This document shows, piece by piece, positions 35,093-43,783 of a stretch of 64,000 bases of DNA; position 1 is the stretch's first letter; every line of letters begins with the position of its first letter. The notes under the pieces are model-generated. The model saw nothing but the letters and a program-made list of their open reading frames with translations. It had not been told where the DNA came from and did not search any database. Made by a program: the position numbers and the translations under genes. This DNA is from Sphingomonas japonica (GTDB lineage: Bacteria > Pseudomonadota > Alphaproteobacteria > Sphingomonadales > Sphingomonadaceae): positions 229,321-293,320 of the forward strand of contig NZ_VDYR01000002.1 in NCBI RefSeq assembly GCF_006346325.1, read 5' to 3'.

Positions 35093-36070
35093 ATGCTCAA
35101 GGCCGAAGCCGGGGACGGGCAGGCGTCGCTTGCCGATCCCGCATTCCGCCACGACGTGCTGACCGGACTGGCGGCGCGGCCGCGCGCCATCCAGGCACGG
35201 TGGTTCTACGACCGCCGCGGATCCGAATTGTTCGAGGACATCACCCGGGTCGAGGAATATTATCCGACCCGGACCGAGGTAGCGATCCTCGACGCGTCCG
35301 CCGCCGACATCGCCGCACGGGTTGGCACTGGGCGCGCGGTGATCGAATTCGGTTCGGGATCGTCGATGAAGACGCCGCGGCTGCTGGAGGCGGTCGCACC
35401 CGCCGCCTATGTGCCGATCGACATCTCGGGCGATTTCCTGCGCGATGCCGCCGCCGAGCTCGCGACCGCGTTTCCCGGCCTGCCGGTGCTGCCGGTCGAG
35501 GCCAATTTCATGGCGCCGGTGCCGCTGCCCGATGCGGTCGCCGACCTGCCCAAGCTGGGCTTCTTCCCCGGCTCGACGATCGGCAACATGACGCCGTTCG
35601 CCGGGATCGATGTGCTGCGCGCGATGCGCGGGTCGCTGGGCGAGGGCGCGTTGCTGCTGATCGGCATCGACCGGGTCAAGGAGGTCGGCGTGCTCGAGGC
35701 GGCCTATGACGATGCCGCCGGCGTGACCGCGGCTTTCAACCTCAACCTGCTCGAGCGGATCAATCGAGAGCTGGACGGCACCATTCCGGTCGATGCGTTC
35801 GAGCACCGCGCCGTGTGGAACGACGATGCCTCGCGGATCGAGATGCATCTGGCGGCCACGCGCGACGTCGCGTTCGGCGTCGATGGCCGCGATTTCGCGA
35901 TGGCGGCGGGCGAGACGATCCACACCGAGAACAGCCACAAATATGATGCCCGCGCGGCGAACACGCTGCTGCGCGGCGGTGGCTGGACGCCGGTTGCGCA
36001 GTGGACCGACCCGAAGAACTGGTTCGCGCTGATCCTCGCCGAAGCCAGGCCGCCGGCTGCCGCGCCTTAA
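35093..36070 (+). CDS. egtD: L-histidine N-alpha-methyltransferase EgtD
   Basis: A 325-residue SAM-dependent enzyme that trimethylates histidine to hercynine, the first step of ergothioneine synthesis. It has ARWFYDRRGSELFEDITRVEEYYPTR-type substrate residues near 35-60, the SAM loop EFGSGSSMKT near 84, PIDIS, and FFPGSTIGNM near 160, all diagnostic of the DUF2260/EgtD family; the tail has ENSHKY. It is directly behind egtB with one base between them, and its stop overlaps the convergent DUF1176 gene by four bases. Confidence 0.95.
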   Translation: MLKAEAGDGQASLADPAFRHDVLTGLAARPRAIQARWFYDRRGSELFEDITRVEEYYPTRTEVAILDASAADIAARVGTGRAVIEFGSGSSMKTPRLLEAVAPAAYVPIDISGDFLRDAAAELATAFPGLPVLPVEANFMAPVPLPDAVADLPKLGFFPGSTIGNMTPFAGIDVLRAMRGSLGEGALLLIGIDRVKEVGVLEAAYDDAAGVTAAFNLNLLERINRELDGTIPVDAFEHRAVWNDDASRIEMHLAATRDVAFGVDGRDFAMAAGETIHTENSHKYDARAANTLLRGGGWTPVAQWTDPKNWFALILAEARPPAAAP

Positions 36071-37173
36071 TCGCCGCCGGTGCGCTCTACCTGCGCCCGG
36101 AAGGTAGGGATGGTATCGCTGCTGCCGCGGCATTCGGGCATTTCGGACTGTTCGACCAGGCGGAAGCGTTCGCCGTCCCATGCGAATTTCTGCGCGATGC
36201 CGCAGTCGCCCAGACCGCGCCCCTTGGCGAAGCTGTCGAAGATGCCGTTGGCGAATTCGCCGTTGGTGATCGTTGGCACCGCGCCGTCCTCCGGGCTCAT
36301 CGACGGGTCGGCATCGAACGGCGCGGGGCGCGCTTCGCCATCCTCGATCAGGAACACGGCATTGATCGCGTTGTACGCGCCGCGCGCACAGGGCAGCGAC
36401 ACCATCGTCACCACATCGGACAGCGCATGGATGCGCGGCGCGCCATATTCGTCGTCATAGGCTTCGCAGTCACCCTGCGTGCGCATCGACGCCAGCAGCT
36501 CGGATGTCACTGCCGCGGGGGTTCCACCGATCGCCGGAACCTGAACGACCGGCAGCGCCGGTGCGGGAGCGGCAGTGGCGGATGCCGGACCGCGCGCGAC
36601 GATCGCGCTTTGTGTGCCTGCGCGACCTTGCTCGGCGTCGATATAGCGCAGCGCCGCCGAGGCTCCTGCCAGTGACACGGTCTCGCGCGTACCCGCGCCC
36701 GCGGTCAGGGTCGCCTGCTGCCCGTTGACCAGCGCCGCCGCGATCCGCTGCGCGTCGGGGCCGGTGATATAGGCGCCCGCCGGGGTGGTCATCCCGCCGC
36801 TCGCGACCACGCGGCCGTCGACCTCGACGGTGAACGGCGGCGTCACTTCACCGTCGCGTCCGGAAAAGCCGATGCGGATCGGGCCGAGCGGGCCGGCCTT
36901 GCGCTCGACCGCAAGGGTGATGAGTGGAAAATCACCCGCCTCCGTCCCGAGCACGGTGGCCTTGCAGTCGAGGACATTGTCGCAGCCGACCACCCAGTCG
37001 CGGAACACGTCGATCGCGCCGGGCCGCGACGTGTCGGGCGGGGGAGCGGCCGAACTGGGCGGCAGCGCGGTCTCCTGGATCGAGGAATTGGACGGGGGCG
37101 CGGTGTCTTGCGGCGCCCGGTCGGAACAGGCGGCGGCGAGAAGCAGCGGGATCAGGATCATGCGATGGACCAT
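36067..37173 (-). CDS. DUF1176 family lipoprotein
   Basis: A 368-residue predicted lipoprotein: the N-terminus MILIPLLLAAACS has a lipobox (LAAAC, Cys about 16), followed by a Ser/Pro-rich linker. The rest matches DUF1176, with FRDWVVGCDN and CKATV near the start and SEMPECRG near the C-terminus; several Cys residues could form disulfides. The function of the family is unknown. Two starts are possible, ATG at 37173 or 37161; neither has a strong ribosome-binding site. It is divergent from the broken hydroxybutyryl-CoA dehydrogenase gene. Confidence 0.8.
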   Translation of the reverse strand: MVHRMILIPLLLAAACSDRAPQDTAPPSNSSIQETALPPSSAAPPPDTSRPGAIDVFRDWVVGCDNVLDCKATVLGTEAGDFPLITLAVERKAGPLGPIRIGFSGRDGEVTPPFTVEVDGRVVASGGMTTPAGAYITGPDAQRIAAALVNGQQATLTAGAGTRETVSLAGASAALRYIDAEQGRAGTQSAIVARGPASATAAPAPALPVVQVPAIGGTPAAVTSELLASMRTQGDCEAYDDEYGAPRIHALSDVVTMVSLPCARGAYNAINAVFLIEDGEARPAPFDADPSMSPEDGAVPTITNGEFANGIFDSFAKGRGLGDCGIAQKFAWDGERFRLVEQSEMPECRGSSDTIPTFRAQVERTGGD

Positions 37174-37236
37174 AGCGTGCAAGCGTCCGCCTCGATAGGG
37201 AATGCCGCAAGCGAGAACCGACGAGGAGAGTGTTGG

Positions 37237-38106
37237 ATGCAGACGATCGGCGTGATCGGGGCGGGGCAGATGGGCGCTGGTATCGCGCAGGTGTCGGCGC
37301 AAGCGGGATATCGCGTGCTGCTGTCTGACGTGTCGGCGGAACGCGCAGATGCGGGCAAGGCGGGGATCGCCAGGGCGCTGGCGCGGCTGGTCGACAAGGA
37401 GAAGATCGGCGCGGGCGCGCGCGACGATGCGCTCGTCAGGATCGACACCGTGGGCGACGTGGCGGCGATGGGTACGTGCGACCTGGTGATCGAGGCGGCG
37501 ACCGAGCGCGAAAGCGTCAAGCGTCAGATTTTCTAGACCGTGGGAAAGGTGCTTGGCAACAGCGCCATCCTGGCGTCGAATACCTCGTCGATCCCGATCA
37601 CCCGGCTGGCGCAGGCGGCGCCGGACGCGGCGCGGTTCGTCGGGGTGCATTTCTTCAATCCGGTGCCGGTAATGGGGCTGATCGAGTTGATCCGCGGGCT
37701 GGCCACGTCGGACGACACCGTCTCCCTGGTCGAGGCGTTCGGGCAGAAGCTGGGCAAGCGCATCGTCCACGCCAACGACGCCCCCGGCTTCATCGTCAAC
37801 CGCGTCCTGATGCCGATGCTCAACGAAGCGTGCTTCGCGCTGGGCGAAGGCGTCGCGACGATCGCCGATATCGATGCGGCGTGCCAGCTGGGCCTCAACC
37901 ACCCGATGGGGCCGTTCACGCTGGCCGATTTCATCGGGCTAGACACCTGCCTCGAAATCACGCGGGTGCTGTTCGAGGGCACCGGCGACCCCAAGTTCCG
38001 CCCCGCGCCGCTGTTGGTGAAATATGTCGAGGCGGGCTGGTTCGGGCGCAAGACCAAGCGCGGCTTCTACGACTATTCGGGCGCGGAGCCGGTACCGACG
38101 CGTTAG
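37237..38106 (+). pseudogene. 3-hydroxybutyryl-CoA dehydrogenase with internal amber codon
   Basis: The frame encodes a complete 289-codon 3-hydroxyacyl-CoA dehydrogenase of the PaaH/Hbd type, but codon 100 (37534-37536) is TAG. Before it are the Rossmann motif VIGAGQMGAGIAQ and EAATERESVKRQIF; straight after, in the same frame, come [10 protein letters not shown], the catalytic-region [21 protein letters not shown] and [17 protein letters not shown]. Relatives usually have Glu or Lys at this place, so one base change would restore the gene. The enzyme oxidises (S)-3-hydroxybutyryl-CoA to acetoacetyl-CoA. The start ATG at 37237 has GAGGAG eight bases upstream. Sequencing error or read-through cannot be excluded. 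Confidence 0.85.
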
Positions 38107-38152
38107 TGTCGGGTGCAGCCGGCCAGTGCCGATCCAGCGTCGCTGAAAGGCG

Positions 38153-38758
38153 CTAGGAGGCTTCGGCGAGCAACTCGCGTGCGCTGGAATTTGTCCAGTC
38201 CATCGATCCGGTCATCCGCCACACCTCCCGCCCGGCAGCATCGTAGAGCACGGTGGTCGGCAAATTGGCGGCGTAGGCGACCGACAGCGCGGCCTGATCG
38301 TCGAGATAGGGCTGGAGCCGCGCGAAATCCGCCTGTTCGAAATAGGCGGCGACCTTTTCGGGACCGGTGATGTCCTGGCTGACCGCCAGCACCTGCAGCG
38401 CATCGCCCTCGCGCGCCGCCAAGGCGTCGAGCGTCGGCATCTCCTTGATGCACGGCGCGCACCAGGTCGCCCACAGATTGACGAGCAGCGGCTTGCCCTT
38501 GAACGCCGATAGCGCAGTCGGGCTTCCCCCCGGCTCCTTGAACGCGGCGGTCGGCATCGGCTCGCCGGCATGGCTGCGGTCGAGCATGCCGATCTCCTCG
38601 GTCACGGCCTCGCCCTGCGCATCCGCCGCCGCGGGCGCGGCACTCGCGACGTTGCCTTGTGCCGGGGCTTGCGATTGCCTATCGCAGCCGCCGACCAGCA
38701 GCGTGAGCACCCCGAGGAGAAGAGCGGTTTCGGATCGCAAGACAGGCTCCAACAGCAT
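38153..38758 (-). CDS. TlpA-like thioredoxin-fold lipoprotein
   Basis: A lipoprotein (up to 201 residues) with a thioredoxin-fold domain of the TlpA/ResA type. The N-terminal hydrophobic stretch ends LLVGGC (lipobox), and the redox motif is CAPC in [17 protein letters not shown]; the cis-Pro region is NLPTTVL. It would reduce disulfides in the periplasm, for instance during cytochrome c maturation. The ATG at 38758 overlaps the divergent argH ATG (CATG). A TTG at 38740 with GGAG six bases upstream (38747-38750) starts the signal peptide just as well and avoids the overlap, so I regard it as at least as likely. Confidence 0.87.
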   Translation of the reverse strand: MLLEPVLRSETALLLGVLTLLVGGCDRQSQAPAQGNVASAAPAAADAQGEAVTEEIGMLDRSHAGEPMPTAAFKEPGGSPTALSAFKGKPLLVNLWATWCAPCIKEMPTLDALAAREGDALQVLAVSQDITGPEKVAAYFEQADFARLQPYLDDQAALSVAYAANLPTTVLYDAAGREVWRMTGSMDWTNSSARELLAEAS

Positions 38759-40133
38759 GTGGGGCGGGCGCTTCGCCGAAGGCCCGTCCGCGGTGATGCG
38801 CGAGATCAACGCCTCGATCCCGTTCGACCAGCGCTTGTGGCAGCAGGACATCGCAGGGTCAAAGGCGCATGTCGCGATGCTGGGAGCGCAGGGCATCATC
38901 GATGCGGCCGACGCAGCGGCGATCGGCGAGGGGTTGGACACCGTGGCGGCCGACTATGCGGCCAACGGCGTGCCGATCGACCTCGCACTCGAAGATATTC
39001 ACATGGTCACCGAAGCCAGGCTGGCCGAGGCGATCGGCCCGGTGGCGGGGCGGCTGCACACCGCGCGGTCGCGTAACGACCAGGTCGCGACCGATTTCCG
39101 GCTGTGGGTGCGCGATGCGATCGACGCGGTCGATGCCGGGCTGGGAGCGTTGCAGCACGCGCTGATCGCGCGCGCCGAACAACATGCCGCCGACGTGATG
39201 CCGGGCTTCACGCATCTGCAGAGTGCCCAGCCGGTGACGCTGGGGCATCACCTGATGGCGTATCACGAGATGGTCGCGCGCGACCGCGGCCGGTTCGCCG
39301 ATGCGCGTCGCCGCCTGAACCTGTGCCCATTGGGGTCGGCGGCTTTGGCCGGGACGGGATTCGCGATCGATCGCGATGCCACCGCCGCCGCGCTCGGCTT
39401 CGACGGACCGACCCGCAATTCGCTCGATGCGGTCAGCGACCGCGACTTCGCGGTCGAGTATCTGACCGCCGCCGCGCAGGCCGCGCTGCATCTGTCGCGG
39501 CTGGCGGAGGAGTTCGTGATCTGGGCGAGCCAGCCGTTCGGCTTCGTGTCGCTGTCCGACCAATGGTCGACCGGCAGCTCGATCATGCCGCAAAAGCGCA
39601 ATCCCGACGCCGCCGAACTGGTGCGCGGCCACTCCGGGCGGATCATCGGGTGCCTGATGGCGCTGATGATGACGATGAAGGGCCTACCGCTCGCCTATTC
39701 GAAGGACATGCAGGACGACAAGCCGCCGGTGTTCGAGGCGCACGACCTGCTGGCGCTGTCGATTGCGGCAATGACCGGGATGATCGAAAGCGCGACGTTC
39801 CGCACCGACCGCATGCGCGCCTTGGCGGAAAGCGGCTATGCGACCGCGACCGACCTCGCCGACTGGCTGGTGCGCGAGGGCGGGGTCCCGTTTCGCGAGG
39901 CGCACCATATCACCGGCGCGGTGGTCAAGCGCGCGGAGGAACAAAATTTGCCGCTCGATCAGTTGCCGATCGAGGATCTGCGCGCGATCGATGCGCGGAT
40001 CGACGCGCGCGTCTATGATGTGCTGAGTGTCGACGCGTCGGTCGCGAGCCGCACCAGTTTCGGGGGCACCGCCCCGGTACGGGTGCGCGAGGCGGTCGCG
40101 GCGGCGCGGCAAGCGCGAGCTCAGGAGGCATGA
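38757..40133 (+). CDS. argH: Argininosuccinate lyase
   Basis: A 458-residue enzyme of the fumarase/aspartase superfamily that splits argininosuccinate to arginine and fumarate, the last step of arginine synthesis. It starts [14 protein letters not shown], as this family normally does, and has [25 protein letters not shown] and the signature [16 protein letters not shown] with the catalytic Ser loop. The start ATG shares three bases with the ATG of the divergent lipoprotein gene and has no clear Shine-Dalgarno. It forms an operon with a small lipoprotein gene and lysA. Confidence 0.96.
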   Translation: MWGGRFAEGPSAVMREINASIPFDQRLWQQDIAGSKAHVAMLGAQGIIDAADAAAIGEGLDTVAADYAANGVPIDLALEDIHMVTEARLAEAIGPVAGRLHTARSRNDQVATDFRLWVRDAIDAVDAGLGALQHALIARAEQHAADVMPGFTHLQSAQPVTLGHHLMAYHEMVARDRGRFADARRRLNLCPLGSAALAGTGFAIDRDATAAALGFDGPTRNSLDAVSDRDFAVEYLTAAAQAALHLSRLAEEFVIWASQPFGFVSLSDQWSTGSSIMPQKRNPDAAELVRGHSGRIIGCLMALMMTMKGLPLAYSKDMQDDKPPVFEAHDLLALSIAAMTGMIESATFRTDRMRALAESGYATATDLADWLVREGGVPFREAHHITGAVVKRAEEQNLPLDQLPIEDLRAIDARIDARVYDVLSVDASVASRTSFGGTAPVRVREAVAAARQARAQEA

Positions 40134-40369
40134 TGCGCTCACTCGTTCCGATCGCGCTCCTGGCGCTGCTGGCCGGCTGCGGTGCGCGCGGTGACCTCGA
40201 ACCCGCCGAAGGTCGCGCCCTGCCGCCTGCCCCCTATGGCGCGGAGGAAATCCCGACGCCCGACGATCTGCTGACCCCGTCGACGCAGGCGCGTCCGACG
40301 CGCAGCGACGAACTGCTTCAGGATTCGAGCGAGCGGGATAGCGATCCGTTCGACCTGCCGCCCGACTGA
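40130..40369 (+). CDS. Small LptM-like lipoprotein
   Basis: A 79-residue lipoprotein: signal peptide with lipobox LLAGC (Cys about 17) followed by about 60 polar, Pro- and Asp-rich residues with no evident fold. A short lipoprotein between argH and lysA is a common alphaproteobacterial arrangement; enterobacterial LptM, which assists maturation of the LPS translocon LptD, lies next to dapF/lysA-type genes and is similar in size. The assignment to LptM is an inference from size, lipobox and context. The start overlaps the argH stop (ATGATG), and its stop shares one base with the lysA ATG. Confidence 0.78.
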   Translation: MMRSLVPIALLALLAGCGARGDLEPAEGRALPPAPYGAEEIPTPDDLLTPSTQARPTRSDELLQDSSERDSDPFDLPPD

Positions 40370-41628
40370 TGGACCATTTCGCGCTGAAGCACGGCGTGTT
40401 GCACGCCGAGGACGTGCCGCTTACCGCCATCGCGGATGCGGTGGGCACGCCGGTCTATGTCTATTCACGCGCCACGCTCGAACGGCATGCCCGCGTGTTC
40501 GCGGAAGCCGTGGCAGGGGTCGGCCCGCACCATATCGCGTTCGCGGTCAAGGCCAATCCGAACCTCGCGGTGCTGCGGGTGCTCGCCAGGGCAGGCTATG
40601 GCGCGGATGTCGTCTCACAGGGCGAGATGCGACGCGCGCTGGCGGCGGGGATGGACCCGGCGGGGATCGTCTTTTCGGGCGTCGGCAAGACCCGCGGCGA
40701 ACTGGAAGCGGGGCTGCGCGCGGGGATCGGGCAATTCAACCTCGAGCTCGAGGAAGAAGGCGTCGTGCTGGGGGAGATCGCCAGCGGGTTCGGCGTGCGC
40801 GCCCCGGCGACGTTGCGCGTCAATCCCGATGTCGATGCAGGCACCCATGCCAAGATTTCAACCGGCAGGGCGGAGAACAAGTTCGGCGTGCCGATTTCCG
40901 ACGCGCCGGCGATGTTCGATCGGCTGGCACGTGTCGATGGGCTCAATCTGCGGGGTGTCGCGGTGCACATCGGCAGCCAGCTCGCCGACCTCGCGCCGCT
41001 GGAGTCCGCGTATCGGCGGGTCGGTGAACTGGTCGGCGCCTTGCGCGCAGCCGGACATGTGATCAGCCATGTCGATCTGGGCGGCGGGCTTGGCGTGCCG
41101 TATCGGCCGGGCGACGTGCTGCCGACGCCTGCGGAGTTCGGGGCGATGGTCGAACGGGTCACGCGCGGCTGGGATGTGACGCTGATGTTCGAACCCGGGC
41201 GGGTCATCGCCGGCAATGCCGGGGTGCTGCTGACGCGGGTGATCTGGGTCAAGCCGGGAGTGGCGCGGCCCTATGTCATCGTCGATGCGGCGATGAACGA
41301 TCTGGCGCGGCCGGCCCTGTACGAAGCCTATCACGACTTCGCGGCGGTCGAGCCGAACGGCGCGACCTTTGCCGCCAACATCGCCGGGCCGGTGTGCGAG
41401 AGCGGCGATACTTTTGCGATGGGCCGCGTGATCGACTGCGTCGGGAACGGCGATCTGGGCGTGCTGCGTACCGCCGGCGCGTACGGCGCGACGATGGCGT
41501 CCACCTATAACAGTCGCGCGCTGGTGCCGGAGGTGCTGGTCGATGGCGACCGGTTCGCGGTCGTCGCCGATCGCATCGAACCCGCGACGATCCTGGCTGC
41601 CGAACGCGTGCCCGAATGGCTGAAATGA
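40369..41628 (+). CDS. lysA: Diaminopimelate decarboxylase
   Basis: A 419-residue PLP enzyme that decarboxylates meso-diaminopimelate to L-lysine. The PLP-binding Lys is in FAVKANPNLAVL near residue 62; VHIGSQL and DLGGGLGVPY bind PLP phosphate and substrate, FEPGRVIAGNAG precedes the second domain, and GPVCESGDTFA holds the Cys of the partner subunit active site. Length is normal. It shares one base with the upstream lipoprotein stop, and its end overlaps the next gene. Confidence 0.96.
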   Translation: MDHFALKHGVLHAEDVPLTAIADAVGTPVYVYSRATLERHARVFAEAVAGVGPHHIAFAVKANPNLAVLRVLARAGYGADVVSQGEMRRALAAGMDPAGIVFSGVGKTRGELEAGLRAGIGQFNLELEEEGVVLGEIASGFGVRAPATLRVNPDVDAGTHAKISTGRAENKFGVPISDAPAMFDRLARVDGLNLRGVAVHIGSQLADLAPLESAYRRVGELVGALRAAGHVISHVDLGGGLGVPYRPGDVLPTPAEFGAMVERVTRGWDVTLMFEPGRVIAGNAGVLLTRVIWVKPGVARPYVIVDAAMNDLARPALYEAYHDFAAVEPNGATFAANIAGPVCESGDTFAMGRVIDCVGNGDLGVLRTAGAYGATMASTYNSRALVPEVLVDGDRFAVVADRIEPATILAAERVPEWLK

Positions 41629-42401
41629 ACGGCGCCGCGCTACCCGTGACGCTCAACCTGTCGGGCATGCCGGTATTGCTGCTGGGGAAGGGCGCAGCGG
41701 CGGACGCCAAGCGGCGGCTGCTCGAAAGGGCAGGCGCGACGATCGCCGACAGCCCAGATCGCGCGCGCGTGGCGATCGTGGCGATCGACGATGCCGACGC
41801 CGCGCGCGGCGAGGCGCTGGCGCTCAAGGCGCGCGGCCTGCTGGTCAATGTCGTCGACACGCCCGAATTGTGCGATTTCACGGTTCCGGCGATCGTCGAG
41901 CGTGCGCCGCTGCTGGTCGCGGTCGCGACCGGCGGTGTGTCGGCCGGCCTCGCAGCGGCGGTGCGCCAGCGGATCGAAACGCTGCTGCCGGTGGGGCTGG
42001 GCGATCTCGCGCGGCAATTGCATGCTGCCAGATCGGAACTGCGCGCGCGCTTCCCCGATGGCGGCGAGCGCAGGCGCGCGATCGGGGCGGCATTGGCGCC
42101 GGGCGGTGCGCTCGACGTGCTGGCCGATCACGACGGCGGCGCGGTCGCTCGCTGGCTGGCCGAGGACGGGCAGGCGCCGGCCGATCGCATCGAGGCGATC
42201 ACGCTCGCTTCGCCCGATCCCGACGAACTGACATTGCGGAGCGCGCGGCTGCTTGGACAGGCCGACCGCGTGTTTCACCGCGCCGACGTCCCGCTTGCGA
42301 TCCTCGACCGCGCGCGCGCCGATGCCGATCGCATCGTCTGCGACGCGCTCCCGGCCGATCCGGGTTCTGGCCTGTCGATCGACCTGTCGGTGTCGGCATG
42401 A
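41625..42401 (+). CDS. Siroheme-synthase-like protein with a remnant methyltransferase segment
   Basis: A 258-residue protein. The N-terminal 110 residues match the precorrin-2 dehydrogenase (Met8/CysG N-terminal) Rossmann domain: LSGMPVLLLGKGAAADAKRRLLERAGA, NVVDTPELCDFTVPAIVERAPL and VATGGVSAGLAAAVRQRIE. The C-terminal part, from about residue 190, resembles only the opening of the uroporphyrinogen-III methyltransferase domain: SPDPDELTLRSARLLGQADRV and LDRARADADRI; the rest of that domain is absent. It would oxidise and chelate precorrin-2 for siroheme. An in-frame ATG at 41616 is also possible, but 41625 overlaps the lysA stop (ATGA) and is preferred. Confidence 0.78.
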   Translation: MNGAALPVTLNLSGMPVLLLGKGAAADAKRRLLERAGATIADSPDRARVAIVAIDDADAARGEALALKARGLLVNVVDTPELCDFTVPAIVERAPLLVAVATGGVSAGLAAAVRQRIETLLPVGLGDLARQLHAARSELRARFPDGGERRRAIGAALAPGGALDVLADHDGGAVARWLAEDGQAPADRIEAITLASPDPDELTLRSARLLGQADRVFHRADVPLAILDRARADADRIVCDALPADPGSGLSIDLSVSA

Positions 42402-43348
42402 GCGGGTTCGCGTATCGCGTCGTCGGCGGCAAGGCGACCGCGATCCCCGTCGACGAAGCGCGCTGCAACGGCGGCGACCTGATCTGGGCGCATCTCCACA
42501 CCCGCGACGACGAAGCCCGGCGCTGGCTTGCCGACAAGGCGTCGCTGCCCGATGTCGTCGTCGACGCGCTTACCGCGACCGAGACCCGCCCGCGCTGCGA
42601 CGCGGTCGGCGACGGCGCGATCCTCAACCTGCGCGGGCTGTCGTCCGACGACATGGTGGCTTCGGACCCGCTGGCCTCGGTGCGGATCCATGCCGAGGCG
42701 AATTGCGTGATCTCGGTCACGCGCAAGTCGATGGAAGCGCTCGCGGTGGTGCGTGCGGCGATGGAGGCAGGCAGGATTGGCGATCCCGGCGACCTGATCG
42801 TCGCCTTTGCAGGCGCGATCACCGAGGAGCTCGATCCTGTCGTCGCCGATCTCGGCGACACGCTCGACAGTTGCGAGGAAGAACTGGGGCAGGAGAATGT
42901 GTTCGAGCTGCGCCGCACCGTCGCGCATACGCGCAGCGATGCGATCGGCTATCGCCGCTTCCTCAATCCCCAACGCGCCGCACTGGAGAAGCTGGCGCAG
43001 CTTCCCGCCGACTGGCTGACCGACGAGGATCGCCTGCACCTCGCCACCGCCGCCGACCGCGCCGCGCGCATGGCCGAGGAGGTCGAAAGCATCCGCGAAC
43101 GTGCCGCACTGATCCACGAGGCGCTGATCGACCTGCGCGCCGAACAGATCGATCAGCGTACCTTGGTGATCTCGATCGTCGCGATGGTGTTCCTTCCGCT
43201 GACCTTCCTGACCGGGCTGCTCGGCATGAACGTCGAGGGGATACCCTTCGCCCATGCGCCCTGGGCCTTCTGGGGCGTGGTCGGAGTGTCGGCGCTGCTG
43301 TCCGTCGTCATCGCCGGTTATTTCGTCCAGCGGCACTGGTTCCGGTAA
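42398..43348 (+). CDS. zntB: CorA/ZntB family divalent cation transporter
   Basis: A 316-residue protein with a large cytoplasmic N-terminal domain rich in acidic helices and two C-terminal membrane helices (about 255-275 and 287-307). The pore signature GMN is present as LLGMNVEGIPFAHAP between the helices, and the protein ends in a basic QRHWFR. The acidic, short form without the YGMNF context fits the ZntB subgroup, which moves Zn2+ (or other divalent cations). The ATG overlaps the previous stop by four bases. It converges on fliS with 33 bases between. Confidence 0.85.
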   Translation: MSGFAYRVVGGKATAIPVDEARCNGGDLIWAHLHTRDDEARRWLADKASLPDVVVDALTATETRPRCDAVGDGAILNLRGLSSDDMVASDPLASVRIHAEANCVISVTRKSMEALAVVRAAMEAGRIGDPGDLIVAFAGAITEELDPVVADLGDTLDSCEEELGQENVFELRRTVAHTRSDAIGYRRFLNPQRAALEKLAQLPADWLTDEDRLHLATAADRAARMAEEVESIRERAALIHEALIDLRAEQIDQRTLVISIVAMVFLPLTFLTGLLGMNVEGIPFAHAPWAFWGVVGVSALLSVVIAGYFVQRHWFR

Positions 43349-43352
43349 TCCC

Positions 43353-43410
43353 GCCGCCTTTAGCTGCCGCCAGGCGTTTTATCAGGCCGCCTTGAGCTGC
43401 CGCCAGGCGT
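43353..43410. repeat. 25-bp direct repeat covering the fliS 3' end
   Basis: Two copies of a 25-base segment, 43353-43377 and 43386-43410, match at 24 positions with a period of 33 bases. The second contains the last codons of fliS (AWRQLKAA); the first lies past the TGA-TAA stop pair but in the same reading frame would again read AWRQLKAA. It looks like a recent in-frame tandem duplication of the gene's end. Confidence 0.75.
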
Positions 43411-43783
43411 CGGCAATCTCGGCGATGTTGGCAGCGGCGATGCGCAGCGGGGCGGGGTCCTGGCCGACGCTGGCATCGATTACCGACTGGCGCGTGCCCG
43501 CATACAGCGTCGCCAGCGTGCGCGAAACTTCGCCGCCACGCTCGAAATCCAGGCCGTTTTCCAGAGCGAACAGGATCGCGATCGCGCGCGTGATTCGCTC
43601 GCCCTTGAGCTTGAAATCGCGGTGCTCGGTCGCCCAGGCAGCAACGCCCAGCGCGCGGATGAGTTCGGCATAGAGCAAATCGACCAGCGCATGCCCGTCG
43701 GCACCGCCAGTGCGGCCGGCGAGGTCGATCGAGCGGTACGTCGCCTCGGGCGAGGCGAGCAGGGCGGAAGCATAGCGCGCCAT
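43382..43783 (-). CDS. fliS: Flagellar export chaperone FliS
   Basis: A 133-residue, mostly helical cytoplasmic protein that keeps flagellin from folding before export. The N-terminus RYASALLASPEATYRSIDL and the ALVDLLYAELIRAL and GERITRAIAILFALENGLDF helices match FliS. The last gene of the long flagellar operon; its ATG overlaps the fliD stop by one base (TGATG). The stop TGA is followed directly by TAA. The 3' end is duplicated downstream. Confidence 0.9.
   Translation of the reverse strand: MARYASALLASPEATYRSIDLAGRTGGADGHALVDLLYAELIRALGVAAWATEHRDFKLKGERITRAIAILFALENGLDFERGGEVSRTLATLYAGTRQSVIDASVGQDPAPLRIAAANIAEIADAWRQLKAA

Noticed and set aside
37540..38106. Separate gene for a short dehydrogenase starting after the TAG
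   Set aside because: It has no own ribosome-binding site, starts in the middle of a conserved fold, and is in the same frame as the upstream part; one broken gene explains both.
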